Of a stretch of DNA of 64,000 bases, positions 47,160 to 55,815 are shown in pieces. This DNA is from an uncultured Paracoccaceae bacterium (GTDB lineage Bacteria; Pseudomonadota; Alphaproteobacteria; Rhodobacterales; Rhodobacteraceae): assembly GCA_947493335.1 (NCBI GenBank), contig CANLQO010000001.1, positions 744,001 to 808,000 on the forward strand, given 5' to 3'. The notes under the pieces are model-generated. The model was given only the letters and a program-made list of their open reading frames with translations. It did not search any database and was not told the origin of the DNA. The position numbers were made by a program, and so were the translations under genes. Each line of letters starts with the position of its first letter. Position 1 is the first letter of the stretch.

Positions 47160-47876
47160 ATGAGTGATAGCGCACCAAAGAGCCAGGGGATCACAGCGGT
47201 CGCGGCTTTGTTTGGCATTGTGGCGGCGGGTGTCGCCTATGTGATGTATGAATTCGGAGCGATTGGAGCGCTGTTCATTGGCGCGATTGTCGCGGTGATC
47301 GTGGCGATCCTGTTGATGCTGGGTTGGCGAGAGCCTGCGGCACCGGCGGGCAAGGTAGATGCACCAAGTCCCCGCGACGTGTCGGCCCCGTCCCCTAATG
47401 CAGATGCGCCCAGTGCGGCCGCCCCCGCTGCGGCAGCGCCTGCTGCGGCAGCGCCGGCAGCTGCGGCGGCACCTGCAGCCGTAGCAGAAGCGCCGGCCCC
47501 AAAACCAAAACCCGCAGCCAAGCCCAAGGCAGCGGCCAAGCCCAAGGCTGCCCCCAAAGCCAAGGCGGCAGCAAAGCCTGTGGCCGCAGATGGCAAGCCC
47601 GAGATGTTGAGTGCGCCGCGCCGTGGCGCTGGTGACGACCTCAAGCAGATCAAGGGCGTCGGCCCAAAGATGGAAAAGATGCTGAACACCATGGGTGTCT
47701 GGCACTTCGATCAGGTCGCCAGTTGGCGCAAGAAAGAAGTCCAGTGGGTCGATGATAACCTTGAGGGTTTCAAAGGCCGGGTCAGCCGCGACGAATGGGT
47801 CAAACAGGCCAAAGTACTGGCCAAGGGTGGCACCACCGAGTTCTCCAAGAAGGTGAAGAAGGGCGACGTCTACTAG
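47160..47876 (+). CDS. Membrane-anchored HhH-domain protein, paralogue of NuoE C-terminus
   Basis: A 238-residue protein with two N-terminal membrane helices (about residues 10-30 and 36-56), a long Ala/Pro/Lys linker (about 60-150) and a C-terminal domain with GDDLKQIKGVGPKMEKMLNT, GVWHFDQVASW and 'FKGRVSRDEWVKQA' closely matching the NuoE extension. It probably tethers this domain to the membrane beside complex I. The 181-base gap before it holds a GCGC/TTTTGC-type inverted repeat and no gene. The RBS GGGAG is about ten bases from the ATG. Confidence 0.8.
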   Translation: MSDSAPKSQGITAVAALFGIVAAGVAYVMYEFGAIGALFIGAIVAVIVAILLMLGWREPAAPAGKVDAPSPRDVSAPSPNADAPSAAAPAAAAPAAAAPAAAAAPAAVAEAPAPKPKPAAKPKAAAKPKAAPKAKAAAKPVAADGKPEMLSAPRRGAGDDLKQIKGVGPKMEKMLNTMGVWHFDQVASWRKKEVQWVDDNLEGFKGRVSRDEWVKQAKVLAKGGTTEFSKKVKKGDVY

Positions 47877-47944
47877 GACTTGCACCTGATTGAGGCAGGG
47901 CCCCGCGTGCGATGTGCAGGCGGGGCTTATTAGTGTGAGGGAGA

Positions 47945-48002
47945 GGGGGCGTTGCCCCCGTCAGCAAGCTGACTCCCCCAAAGTATTTTTGACCAGAAGA
48001 AG
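47945..48002 (+). repeat. Interspersed double-hairpin element, copy C
   Basis: GGGGGC/GCCCCC (47945-47959) and GTCAGC-AA-GCTGAC (47960-47973) precede TCCCCCAAAGTATTTTTGAC and CAGAAGAAG. Compared with copy B the second stem has changed on both arms (CGC/GCG to AGC/GCT) while staying paired. It occupies the gap between the HhH gene and the next small membrane-protein gene. Confidence 0.85.
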
Positions 48003-48064
48003 ACCGGCGGCTCGACAGAGTGATCGGTGGCGGATACATCTGCGCGGGCATAAGGGAGCGCGCG

Positions 48065-48277
48065 ATGCAGGGCCACAACGACGACACCGCAAAGCAGGGG
48101 CGGATCATTGCGATCACCATTGCAGTGGCGGGTGTTCTGGCGATTGCGGCTCCCTGGTTGCGCGAGGTTTTGGGGCTGGCCCCAAAATACGAAATTCTGT
48201 TCTACCTGATATCCTTGGCTGCGTTCATTTGGTCACTGGTCGTCACGTGGAAGCTGTGGCAAAAGACCCGTAGCTAG
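48065..48277 (+). CDS. Small two-span membrane protein (DUF5337-like)
   Basis: A 70-residue protein with a polar N-terminus ([13 protein letters not shown]), two membrane helices and a basic tail (WKLWQKTRS). It resembles a Rhodobacterales-restricted small family I recall as DUF5337, found between nuoE and nuoF; that name is tentative. AAGGGAG lies eight bases ahead of the ATG, and nuoF begins 17 bases after the stop. Possibly an assembly or accessory subunit of complex I. Confidence 0.65.
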   Translation: MQGHNDDTAKQGRIIAITIAVAGVLAIAAPWLREVLGLAPKYEILFYLISLAAFIWSLVVTWKLWQKTRS

Positions 48278-48294
48278 CAAAGGGAACGTATCTG

Positions 48295-49578
48295 ATGCTC
48301 AAAGATCAGGACCGGATTTTCACTAACCTTTACGGGATGCACGACCGCACGCTGAAAGGCGCGCAGGCAAGGGGCCATTGGGATGGCACCGCAGGCATCA
48401 TCAAGAAGGGCCGGGACTGGATTGTCGATGAGATGAAGGCAAGCGGATTGCGCGGGCGCGGCGGTGCAGGTTTTCCAACAGGCCTCAAGTGGTCGTTCAT
48501 GCCGAAAGAAAGCGACGGGCGGCCTGCCTATCTTGTCGTCAACGCCGATGAATCCGAGCCGGGCACCTGCAAGGACCGCGAGATCATGCGCCATGATCCG
48601 CATACGCTGATCGAAGGCTGTCTGATCGCCAGTTTCGCTATGAATGCGCATGCCTGCTACATCTACATTCGCGGCGAATACATCCGCGAGAAAGAAGCGC
48701 TGCAGAACGCCATTGATGAGGCTTATGCCGCCGGGCTTGTGGGCAAAAACGCAGCCAAGTCAGGCTGGGACTTTGATATTTATCTGGCACATGGGGCCGG
48801 GGCGTACATTTGCGGTGAAGAGACGGCGCTGCTGGAAAGTCTTGAGGGCAAGAAGGGCATGCCGCGCATGAAGCCGCCGTTCCCGGCGGGTGCGGGGCTA
48901 TATGGTTGCCCGACCACGGTGAACAATGTGGAATCGATTGCCGTGGTGCCCACGATCCTGCGGCGCGGCGCGTCATGGTTTGCGGGCATGGGGCGTCCGA
49001 ACAATGCGGGCACAAAGCTGTTTGCAATCAGCGGACACGTAAATAACCCCTGCGTGGTCGAAGAAGAAATGTCGATCCCGTTTGAAGAGTTGATCGAGAA
49101 GCATTGCGGCGGGATCCGTGGCGGCTGGGACAACCTGAAAGCTGTGATCCCGGGCGGATCATCGGTGCCATGTGTGCGCGGTGAAAACATGCGCGACGCG
49201 ATCATGGATTTCGATGCGCTGAAGGAAAAAGGGTCTTCGCTTGGCACCGCTGCGGTCATCGTCATGGATAATTCGGTCGACATGATCAAGGCGATCTGGC
49301 GGTTGTCAAAATTCTACAAGCACGAAAGCTGCGGCCAGTGCACGCCTTGTCGCGAAGGCACCGGCTGGATGATGCGGGTGATGGCGCGACTGGTGGAAGG
49401 TAACGCGAGTGTCGAGGAAATCGATATGTTGCTGAGCGTGACCAAACAGGTCGAAGGCCACACGATCTGCGCGCTTGGCGACGCGGCGGCCTGGCCGATT
49501 CAGGGCCTGATCAAGAACTTCCGTGACGAGATCGAGGATCGGATTGCGCATAAGCGGGTTGGCGTCGCGGCCGAGTGA
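48295..49578 (+). CDS. nuoF: NADH-quinone oxidoreductase subunit F
   Basis: The 427-residue NADH dehydrogenase subunit binding NADH, FMN and cluster N3. It shows [20 protein letters not shown] (nucleotide-binding), [33 protein letters not shown] (FMN) and the [4Fe-4S] motif [12 protein letters not shown] with the distal Cys in [13 protein letters not shown]. Its stop overlaps the next lipoprotein start (TGATG). Confidence 0.97.
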   Translation: MLKDQDRIFTNLYGMHDRTLKGAQARGHWDGTAGIIKKGRDWIVDEMKASGLRGRGGAGFPTGLKWSFMPKESDGRPAYLVVNADESEPGTCKDREIMRHDPHTLIEGCLIASFAMNAHACYIYIRGEYIREKEALQNAIDEAYAAGLVGKNAAKSGWDFDIYLAHGAGAYICGEETALLESLEGKKGMPRMKPPFPAGAGLYGCPTTVNNVESIAVVPTILRRGASWFAGMGRPNNAGTKLFAISGHVNNPCVVEEEMSIPFEELIEKHCGGIRGGWDNLKAVIPGGSSVPCVRGENMRDAIMDFDALKEKGSSLGTAAVIVMDNSVDMIKAIWRLSKFYKHESCGQCTPCREGTGWMMRVMARLVEGNASVEEIDMLLSVTKQVEGHTICALGDAAAWPIQGLIKNFRDEIEDRIAHKRVGVAAE

Positions 49579-50189
49579 TGCGGCTTTGGGCGATACCGCT
49601 TGTCGCGCTCGCGGCCTGCGATGTAGCCCCGCGTCCGATTGATCTGGAACGGAGTTCTATCGAGACCCCGGAAGAGGGGTATCAGGTGTTTCTCGACACG
49701 ATCATTGCAAGTAACGCGGCGCGAGGCATTGCCGAAGGTTGCAATACTTTTGCGTTTGATGAGGTTGCGAGAGACAAGCGGATGCGGTTCTTCGAGACCG
49801 AAATGGAACGGCTGGCAGTTGATGATCCAAACACACTCAACGCGATTCACAGACGCCTTGGTGTCACGGTCACGGCAGAGCAGGTGGCGGCGCAGGGTTA
49901 TGAGGGGCTGACCGCGCCGGACGTTGATACCGGGTTTCTTCTTCGGAATGCCGGATTGACGGTTGATATCGGCACGCGGGCTATCGGCATGGTCGCCCGC
50001 CATGGGCTGGAAGACGATTGCGCCGATGCGGAGCGGGAAATTGCGCAAGGGACCCTTGCGGGGTCTTTCCTGAAACGGGTGACCGACGACCAGTTGGGCG
50101 GTCTTGCGATCCAAGACGCAGAGCCGCCTGAATTGCGCGCGGGGGAGCAGGGGGATCTTCTTGCGATGCCGCTCATACCTGTAGAATAG
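49578..50189 (+). CDS. Nuo-embedded lipoprotein, DUF5333-like
   Basis: A 203-residue protein with signal [14 protein letters not shown], acylated Cys14 followed by Asp, which in enteric bacteria keeps lipoproteins in the inner membrane. The mature part has Cys55 (RGIAEGCNTF) and Cys148 (DDCADAEREIAQGTLAGSFL). Both sites align with the exported protein encoded just before nuoG, so the two are homologues although this one is longer. Coupled to nuoF by TGATG. Function unknown. Confidence 0.7.
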   Translation: MRLWAIPLVALAACDVAPRPIDLERSSIETPEEGYQVFLDTIIASNAARGIAEGCNTFAFDEVARDKRMRFFETEMERLAVDDPNTLNAIHRRLGVTVTAEQVAAQGYEGLTAPDVDTGFLLRNAGLTVDIGTRAIGMVARHGLEDDCADAEREIAQGTLAGSFLKRVTDDQLGGLAIQDAEPPELRAGEQGDLLAMPLIPVE

Positions 50190-50196
50190 GATTGCT

Positions 50197-50475
50197 ATGT
50201 TAGATGATTTCGACCTGAGCGTTGGCACCGAAGGCACCAAGTGGATGCGGATCGTGACGGGTCTAGTTGGGGCGCTGTTGGGCGGGCTACTGGGGTATTT
50301 CTACAGCACGGTCAGCGCCTCGGCGGCAGCCCCTTCGCTTGTTTACGCGCTTGGTGGCGCGGCGGTTGGCGGATTTTTTGGGGCTGTTTTCTCGTTCTGG
50401 GTCATTGTGGGGCTATTGATCGTCGTCGTTGTTGTGGGCGTGGTCAGTTACCAATGGCTTTTTGGCGGCGCGTGA
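50197..50475 (+). CDS. Small membrane protein in nuoF-nuoG block
   Basis: A 92-residue protein with a short polar N-terminus (MLDDFDLSVGTEGTK) and three hydrophobic, Gly-rich helices. The helices contain GALLGGLLGYFYS and GGAAVGGFFGAVFS, glycine-zipper-like patterns suited to tight packing. It ends in TGATG overlap with the first DUF3291 gene. No known family recognised. Confidence 0.65.
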   Translation: MLDDFDLSVGTEGTKWMRIVTGLVGALLGGLLGYFYSTVSASAAAPSLVYALGGAAVGGFFGAVFSFWVIVGLLIVVVVVGVVSYQWLFGGA

Positions 50476-50930
50476 TGCAGTTGGCTGAGTTCAACTTTGG
50501 CACGTTGAGGTACCCATGGGATGACCCGCGGCTGAAGGACTTTCAGGACAATCTGGACCGGGTGAACGCGATTGCGCAGCGCAGTGATGGGTTCATCTGG
50601 ATGCTGGATGAGGACGCGATGGATGCGGTGCAGAATGATCCAAAGGGGCCGCTGAAGGACCGGCCCAACACGGCAAGCACGCTTTCGGTTTGGCGCGATG
50701 CGCAAAGCCTTTGGCACTTTGTTGACCGGACTTTGCATGGGCAATTCATGCGGCGCGGTGCTGAATGGTTTAAGGACGACGATCGCAGCCATCTGGTGAT
50801 CTGGGAGGTGCAGGAGGGGCATTTGCCGACGGTGGAGGAAGCGATGGAAAACTGGCGCACCTTGCAGAAAATGGGAGAAACCACGGACATTTTCGGCGGT
50901 AAGGGGCTGCGGGATCGGGCAGGGGCATGA
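50475..50930 (+). CDS. DUF3291 domain protein, first of a pair
   Basis: A 151-residue soluble protein of the DUF3291 family, an alpha/beta-barrel dimer fold related to antibiotic-biosynthesis monooxygenases. It has LAEFNFGTLRYPWDDPR, DNLDRVNAIAQRSDGFIWML, 'TLSVWRDAQSLWHFV' and 'GHLPTVEEAMENW'. No catalytic residue is apparent. The start is fixed by the TGATG overlap with the membrane-protein gene; it overlaps the zinc-ribbon gene by ATGA. Confidence 0.8.
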   Translation: MQLAEFNFGTLRYPWDDPRLKDFQDNLDRVNAIAQRSDGFIWMLDEDAMDAVQNDPKGPLKDRPNTASTLSVWRDAQSLWHFVDRTLHGQFMRRGAEWFKDDDRSHLVIWEVQEGHLPTVEEAMENWRTLQKMGETTDIFGGKGLRDRAGA

Positions 50931-51145
50931 GCCGGTTTGGGGTCACACCGAACATGTGTCCGGGGTGTAACCAGCCGCCATATCCGGCCGGGTTCAGTTG
51001 TCAGCGCTGTGGCTTTGTGGGCGAGGCTGAAGATTCGGTTGAGCGCGCGCGCAGGCAGATTTTTCGCGGGGCACTTTGGGGGATGGCCGTGCTGTTTGCC
51101 ATCTTCGTTGTATTTATTGGGGGACTTTTGATTGCACTTGGCTGA
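50927..51145 (+). CDS. Zinc-ribbon single-span membrane protein
   Basis: A 72-residue protein with two CxxC knuckles (CPGC and CQRC, 13 residues apart) forming a probable zinc ribbon, a short charged helix, and one C-terminal membrane segment (about residues 50-71). The topology suggests a cytoplasmic zinc domain at the membrane. It overlaps the DUF3291 genes on both sides, by 4 and 14 bases. No family name is assigned with confidence. Confidence 0.7.
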   Translation: MSRFGVTPNMCPGCNQPPYPAGFSCQRCGFVGEAEDSVERARRQIFRGALWGMAVLFAIFVVFIGGLLIALG

Positions 51146-51578
51146 ATTGAATGTGGGCCGATTGCTGGCGCCGACGGATGACCCAAGGGTCAAAGACTTT
51201 ATGGACAACCTTGACCGGGTGAATGGGTTGGGCAAACGGATGCCGGGGTTTGTTTGGATGATGGAAGGCTCGGGGGCGCCGGGCACGGGCAATACCGAAG
51301 CCAAGATTGATGGCGATCCGCAATACGTCGCGAACCTGACCGTCTGGGAGGACGCACCGAGCCTTGAGAAGTTCGTTTTCGGCACCATTCACAAGCAGTT
51401 TTTCGAACGCAGAGCCGAATGGTTTGAAGTGATGGGAGAGCAGCATTTCGTGATGTGGTGGATCGAAGAGGGACATCAACCGACCTTGCAAGAGGCGCTG
51501 GAGCGTCTGGACATGCGACGCAAAAACGGCGATACCAATCACGCATTTGGTTGGGATTTGTTAAGGTCTCAGGGGTAG
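51132..51578 (+). CDS. DUF3291 domain protein, second of a pair
   Basis: A 148-residue paralogue of the gene two places upstream: LAELNVGRLLAPTDDPR, DNLDRVNGLGKRMPGFVWMM and 'GHQPTLQEALERL' align along the length. It starts at an unusual TTG (TTGCACTTGGCTGAA) that lies exactly where the paralogue has its ATG, with GGGGGA eight bases ahead and 14 bases inside the zinc-ribbon gene; no in-frame ATG fits. Probably forms a homo- or heterodimer with its paralogue. Confidence 0.8.
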   Translation: MHLAELNVGRLLAPTDDPRVKDFMDNLDRVNGLGKRMPGFVWMMEGSGAPGTGNTEAKIDGDPQYVANLTVWEDAPSLEKFVFGTIHKQFFERRAEWFEVMGEQHFVMWWIEEGHQPTLQEALERLDMRRKNGDTNHAFGWDLLRSQG

Positions 51579-51614
51579 GGTTTATCCCGACAGAATAGCG
51601 AGTAGGTGGGTGTA

Positions 51615-51731
51615 ATGGTTGACGGTATGGTTCTGTCATTCAAACGAAAGAATGACATGAGAAAGTCTTTTTACTTTTTTGTCCTGCTGCTGTCCGTGCA
51701 GGTTGGGTATTATCACAACGTGGTTTCCTAG
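51615..51731 (+). CDS. Possible 38-residue membrane peptide
   Basis: In the 254-base gap before the DUF5333-like gene a short frame has AGGTGGG just ahead of its ATG. The product has a basic stretch (FKRKNDMRK) and then a hydrophobic one (SFYFFVLLLSVQVGYYH), as in small membrane proteins. The gap is noticeably richer in A/T than its surroundings and also contains hairpins GGGCGGGAATTCGCCC and CCGGCATCAAGCCGG. Coding is uncertain. Confidence 0.3.
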   Translation: MVDGMVLSFKRKNDMRKSFYFFVLLLSVQVGYYHNVVS

Positions 51732-51832
51732 CGGGCGGGAATTCGCCCTCAACACTGACCTGATATTGAATAGCAGGACAAAATCCACGACATGACACCT
51801 GAAACCGGCATCAAGCCGGACGAAGGAAGAGC

Positions 51833-52237
51833 ATGTTAAAACGAACCCTTTTTGGTGCCGCAACGCTGGTCTTGGTGACCCTTGGCGGAATGTCTTCGGC
51901 AAAGCCCGCGTTGAAAGATGTGGCTTATGTGCGCGAGGGCATAATCGCGGCTGGTATCGCCTATGAAATCAGCGAGCAATGCGGCACGGTCAGCGCCCGG
52001 CTGTTTCGTGGCATCAGTTTCCTGAACGGGCTTAAAAGTCATGCCCGGTCATTGGGTTACACAGAAGCCGAAATTGACGCTTATGTGAATGATAAAGAAG
52101 AGAAAAATCGGCTGGAAGCGATTGCGCGCGACCGACTTTCGGCCATGGGGGCAGTGAACGGGCAGGCGCAGAGCTATTGCACTGTCGGGCGCAGCGAGAT
52201 CGCCAAGGGCAGCACGATCGGACAGTTGTTGCGTTAA
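51833..52237 (+). CDS. Exported DUF5333-like protein before nuoG
   Basis: A 134-residue protein with signal peptide MLKRTLFGAATLVLVTLGGM ending near SSA-KPA, and a helical mature domain with Cys50 (YEISEQCGTV) and Cys116 (YCTVGRSEIAKGSTIGQLL). Both cysteine contexts align with the lipoprotein gene after nuoF. I recall the family as DUF5333, limited to Rhodobacterales; this label is tentative. GAAGGAAGAGC precedes the ATG. nuoG starts 124 bases later. Confidence 0.7.
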   Translation: MLKRTLFGAATLVLVTLGGMSSAKPALKDVAYVREGIIAAGIAYEISEQCGTVSARLFRGISFLNGLKSHARSLGYTEAEIDAYVNDKEEKNRLEAIARDRLSAMGAVNGQAQSYCTVGRSEIAKGSTIGQLLR

Positions 52238-52361
52238 GTCGGTCAAAGGGCTCAAAAAATCGACGTTGGCGCTGGCATCGGGCATCCGATAGCGTTAGAA
52301 CCCGTTCCAAACGCGCTCACCCCAGCCGGGTGACGCGGACCAGGGAACGGAAGGCTCGTTT

Positions 52362-54377
52362 ATGTCCGATCTGCGCAAGCTTGTCATTGATGGTACCGAG
52401 GTCGAGGTGGACGGGGCGATGACCTTGATCCAGGCGTGCGAAGAGGCCGGGATCGAGATCCCGCGTTTTTGCTATCACGAACGTCTGACGATCGCCGGAA
52501 ACTGCCGGATGTGTCTGGTTGAAGTTGTGGGCGGCCCGCCCAAGCCCGCCGCGTCCTGCGCGATGCAGGTGCGCGATCTGCGCCCCGGCCCCGAAGGCCA
52601 GCCGCCTGTGGTCAAGACGAATTCTCCGATGGTCAAGAAGGCCCGCGAGGGCGTGATGGAGTTTTTGCTGATCAACCACCCGCTGGATTGCCCGATCTGC
52701 GATCAGGGGGGCGAGTGCGACCTGCAGGATCAGGCGATGGCTTACGGAGTGGATTTTTCCCGCTTCCGTGAACCAAAGCGCGCAACCGATGACCTTGATC
52801 TGGGGCCATTGGTCGAGACCCACATGACGCGCTGCATTTCCTGCACCCGCTGCGTGCGGTTTACGACTGAGGTCGCAGGCATTCACCAGATGGGCCAGAC
52901 CGGCCGGGGTGAGGATGCTGAGATCACCAGCTATCTGGGCGAGACGCTGAATTCGAACATGCAGGGCAACATAATTGATCTGTGCCCGGTGGGCGCGCTG
53001 GTCAGCAAGCCATATGCCTTTACCGCCCGTCCGTGGGAATTGACCAAGACCGAATCCATCGACGTGATGGATGCGCTGGGGTCGAATATTCGGGTTGATA
53101 CCAAGGGCCGCGAAGTGATGCGGTTTTTGCCGCGCAACCATGATGGCGTGAATGAGGAATGGATTTCCGACAAGACGCGCTTTGTCTGGGATGGCTTGCG
53201 CCGTCAGCGTTTGGACACGCCTTATATCCGCGAAAACGGCAAGCTGCGCAAAGCAAGCTGGCCAGAAGCGTTGAGTGCGGCGGCGACTGCCATGCAGGGC
53301 AAGAAGCTGGCCGGTCTGGTCGGTGATCTGGCCCCGGTAGAGGCGGCATTTGCGCTCAAGCAGTTGATCGAAGGGCAGGGCGGCAACGTCGAATGCCGCA
53401 CCGATGGCGCGAAGCTGCCAGCGGGCAATCGGTCCGGCTATGTCGGCACGGCCAGCATCGAGGACATTGATGAGGCCGAGATGATCATCCTGATCGGCAC
53501 CAACCCGCGCGAAGAGGCCCCGGTGTTGAACGCGCGGCTGCGCAAGGCCTGGAGCCGGGGTGCGAAGATCGCCCGAATTGGTGAGGTCGCTGACCTGACC
53601 TATCCGGTGATTGAACTGGGCACGGGCCGCAAGGCGCTGGCCGAAGTGGCCGAGCAGGAACATTCCGACAAGGCGGGTGTCAAAGGCGTGATGATCATCG
53701 GGCAGGGCGCGTTGAACGAGGCTGACGGCGCGGCGGTGCTTGGCACGGCCATGCAGATGGCAGAGGCCGGATCGTCTAAGTTCATGGTGTTGCACACAGC
53801 TGCGGGCCGCGTCGGCGCGATGGACGTGGATGCCACAACCGAAGGCGGCATGGACGCGCTGAAGGACGCCGAAGTCGTTTTCAACCTTGGCGCGGACGAG
53901 GTTGAGATCGCCGATGGACCCTTTGTGATTTATCAGGGTAGCCACGGCGACCGGGGCGCACATCGCGCGGATATCATCCTGCCTGCGGCGGCCTACACCG
54001 AAGAAAACGCGCTGTTTGTGAACACAGAAGGCCGGCCTCAATTGGCGATGCGGGCGGGCTTTGCCCCCGGTGAGGCCAAGGAAAACTGGGCGATCCTGCG
54101 GGCCTTGTCGGCAGAAATGGGCGCGACGCTGGGTTACGATACACTGGCGCAGCTGCGCAATGTTCTGGTTGCGGCCCATCCGCATTTGGGCGGTATCGAC
54201 GAGGTGGCCGAGAACGAGTGGCAGCCGCTGCCCGCCAAGAAGATGGGCGATGCGGACTTCCGCCCGGCGATCAAGGATCACTATCTGACCAACCCGATTG
54301 CACGCGCCAGTGAATTGATGGCGGAGCTTTCCGCCAATGCCAAGGCGCGCAACACCACAGCGGTGGCGGCGGAATAA
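52362..54377 (+). CDS. nuoG: NADH-quinone oxidoreductase subunit G
   Basis: A 671-residue 75-kDa-type subunit carrying several Fe-S clusters. The [2Fe-2S] N1b ligands are in [17 protein letters not shown] and SCAMQ, the His-ligated N5 in [17 protein letters not shown], and N4 in [11 protein letters not shown]. The rest is a molybdopterin-oxidoreductase-like domain without cofactor, shorter than in E. coli and typical of alphaproteobacteria. GGAACGGAAGG precedes the ATG. It abuts the next lipoprotein gene. Confidence 0.97.
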   Translation: MSDLRKLVIDGTEVEVDGAMTLIQACEEAGIEIPRFCYHERLTIAGNCRMCLVEVVGGPPKPAASCAMQVRDLRPGPEGQPPVVKTNSPMVKKAREGVMEFLLINHPLDCPICDQGGECDLQDQAMAYGVDFSRFREPKRATDDLDLGPLVETHMTRCISCTRCVRFTTEVAGIHQMGQTGRGEDAEITSYLGETLNSNMQGNIIDLCPVGALVSKPYAFTARPWELTKTESIDVMDALGSNIRVDTKGREVMRFLPRNHDGVNEEWISDKTRFVWDGLRRQRLDTPYIRENGKLRKASWPEALSAAATAMQGKKLAGLVGDLAPVEAAFALKQLIEGQGGNVECRTDGAKLPAGNRSGYVGTASIEDIDEAEMIILIGTNPREEAPVLNARLRKAWSRGAKIARIGEVADLTYPVIELGTGRKALAEVAEQEHSDKAGVKGVMIIGQGALNEADGAAVLGTAMQMAEAGSSKFMVLHTAAGRVGAMDVDATTEGGMDALKDAEVVFNLGADEVEIADGPFVIYQGSHGDRGAHRADIILPAAAYTEENALFVNTEGRPQLAMRAGFAPGEAKENWAILRALSAEMGATLGYDTLAQLRNVLVAAHPHLGGIDEVAENEWQPLPAKKMGDADFRPAIKDHYLTNPIARASELMAELSANAKARNTTAVAAE

Positions 54378-54758
54378 GTGAAAGCCTGGCCCCTCATATG
54401 TCTGGCCCTTGCGGGCTGCGCAGGCCCGCAGGTCAGCCAAAGCGGTGCGCGTCCGTCTTATGAAGGCGTGCAGACACGGCTGCTGGATGGTGAGTTGGTG
54501 GGTTTTGATGTCACGCTGCGTGGTGCTGACGGGCCCGATGCCGTGACGCAATACGCTGAATGTGCCGCGGCACAATATGCCCTGATCCGGGGCTATGGGT
54601 TCGCCCGTCACGTGCGCACCAATCTGGACAAGCAGGGTGGCACTTGGCGTGCCGATGCTGTTTACACAATCTCGCCGGACCTGCCAGCCGGGGCCAAAAC
54701 GATAGACGCTGAAGTGATCGTCGCCAATTGCGGCGCATCAGGCATACCAACAGCGTAG
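54378..54758 (+). CDS. Nuo-embedded small lipoprotein before nuoH
   Basis: A 126-residue lipoprotein (signal MKAWPLICLALAGC, acylated Cys14) with a compact beta-rich mature domain and two further cysteines, Cys62 (YAECAAAQ) and Cys118 (VANCGASG). Its GTG start directly follows the nuoG stop codon and its stop is 12 bases before nuoH. The pattern 'YAECAAAQYALIRGYGFARHV' looks like a small fold shared by exported proteins in this group, but I cannot name it. Confidence 0.7.
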   Translation: MKAWPLICLALAGCAGPQVSQSGARPSYEGVQTRLLDGELVGFDVTLRGADGPDAVTQYAECAAAQYALIRGYGFARHVRTNLDKQGGTWRADAVYTISPDLPAGAKTIDAEVIVANCGASGIPTA

Positions 54759-54770
54759 GGGACGAAGACG

Positions 54771-55811
54771 ATGATGGCATTCTTTACAGAAACCACGTTG
54801 GGCATGGGCCTTGTTATCTTGGGGCAATGCCTGTTGGTGCTGATCCCGCTTTTGCTGGCGCTGGCGTTCCTGATGTACGCCGACCGCAAGATCTGGGCGG
54901 CGGTGATGATGCGCAAAGGCCCCAATGTCGTGGGTGCCTTTGGTCTGTTGCAGTCCTTTGCGGATTTTCTGAAATACATCGTCAAGGAAATCGTGGTGCC
55001 TGCGGGTGCCGACAAGGCGGTGTTCTTCCTTGCGCCGATGATTTCTTTTGTTTTGGCGGTGATTGCCTGGGCGGTGATCCCGTTTAACGACGGCTGGGTC
55101 GTCTCAGATATCAACGTCGCCATTCTGTATGTCTTCGCGGTCTCTTCTTTGGAGGTCTATGGCGTGATCATGGGTGGCTGGGCGTCGAACTCAAAATACC
55201 CGTTTCTGGGGAGCTTGCGGTCTGCTGCGCAGATGATCTCTTACGAGGTGTCGCTGGGCCTGATTATCATTGGCGTGATTATCTCAACCGGGTCGATGAA
55301 TTTCGGCGCGATTGTCGCCGCTCAGGACGGCAGCGCGGGCATCTTCAACTGGTATTGGGTGGCCCACTTCCCGATGCTTTTCCTCTTCTTTATCAGTGCT
55401 TTGGCGGAGACAAACCGGCCGCCGTTCGACCTGCCAGAGGCGGAATCAGAACTGGTGGCGGGTTATCAGGTGGAATATTCTTCAACCCCGTTCCTGCTCT
55501 TTATGATCGGCGAATTGATGGCCGTTGTGCTGATGTGTGCGCTGGTGTCGCTCTTGTTCTTCGGCGGCTGGTTGTCACCGATCCCAGGTCTGCCAGACGG
55601 CGTGCTGTGGATGGTGTTGAAGATGGCGCTGGTGTTCTTTGCCTTCTCGATGGTGAAGGCAATCACGCCGCGCTACCGCTATGACCAGTTGATGCGGATT
55701 GGCTGGAAAGTCTTCCTGCCAATGTCGCTGGCTTGGGTGGTGATCGTCGCGTTCCTCGCGAAATACGAAGTTCTGGGCGGCCTTTGGGCGCGCTACACGG
55801 TCGGAGGCTGA
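54771..55811 (+). CDS. nuoH: NADH-quinone oxidoreductase subunit H
   Basis: A 346-residue membrane subunit with about eight helices that links the quinone site to the proton pump. It shows [19 protein letters not shown], the conserved acidic loop [20 protein letters not shown] and the [20 protein letters not shown] region near the C-terminus. AGGGGACGAAGACG precedes the first of two ATGs. nuoI starts four bases after the stop. Confidence 0.97.
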   Translation: MMAFFTETTLGMGLVILGQCLLVLIPLLLALAFLMYADRKIWAAVMMRKGPNVVGAFGLLQSFADFLKYIVKEIVVPAGADKAVFFLAPMISFVLAVIAWAVIPFNDGWVVSDINVAILYVFAVSSLEVYGVIMGGWASNSKYPFLGSLRSAAQMISYEVSLGLIIIGVIISTGSMNFGAIVAAQDGSAGIFNWYWVAHFPMLFLFFISALAETNRPPFDLPEAESELVAGYQVEYSSTPFLLFMIGELMAVVLMCALVSLLFFGGWLSPIPGLPDGVLWMVLKMALVFFAFSMVKAITPRYRYDQLMRIGWKVFLPMSLAWVVIVAFLAKYEVLGGLWARYTVGG

Positions 55812-55815
55812 TCTG

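Noticed and set aside
52317-54611. 764-codon open frame antisense to nuoG
   Set aside because: It mirrors the codon structure of nuoG, is rich in Arg/His/Gln with no recognisable domain, and has no ribosome-binding site; long antisense frames are common in GC-rich genes.
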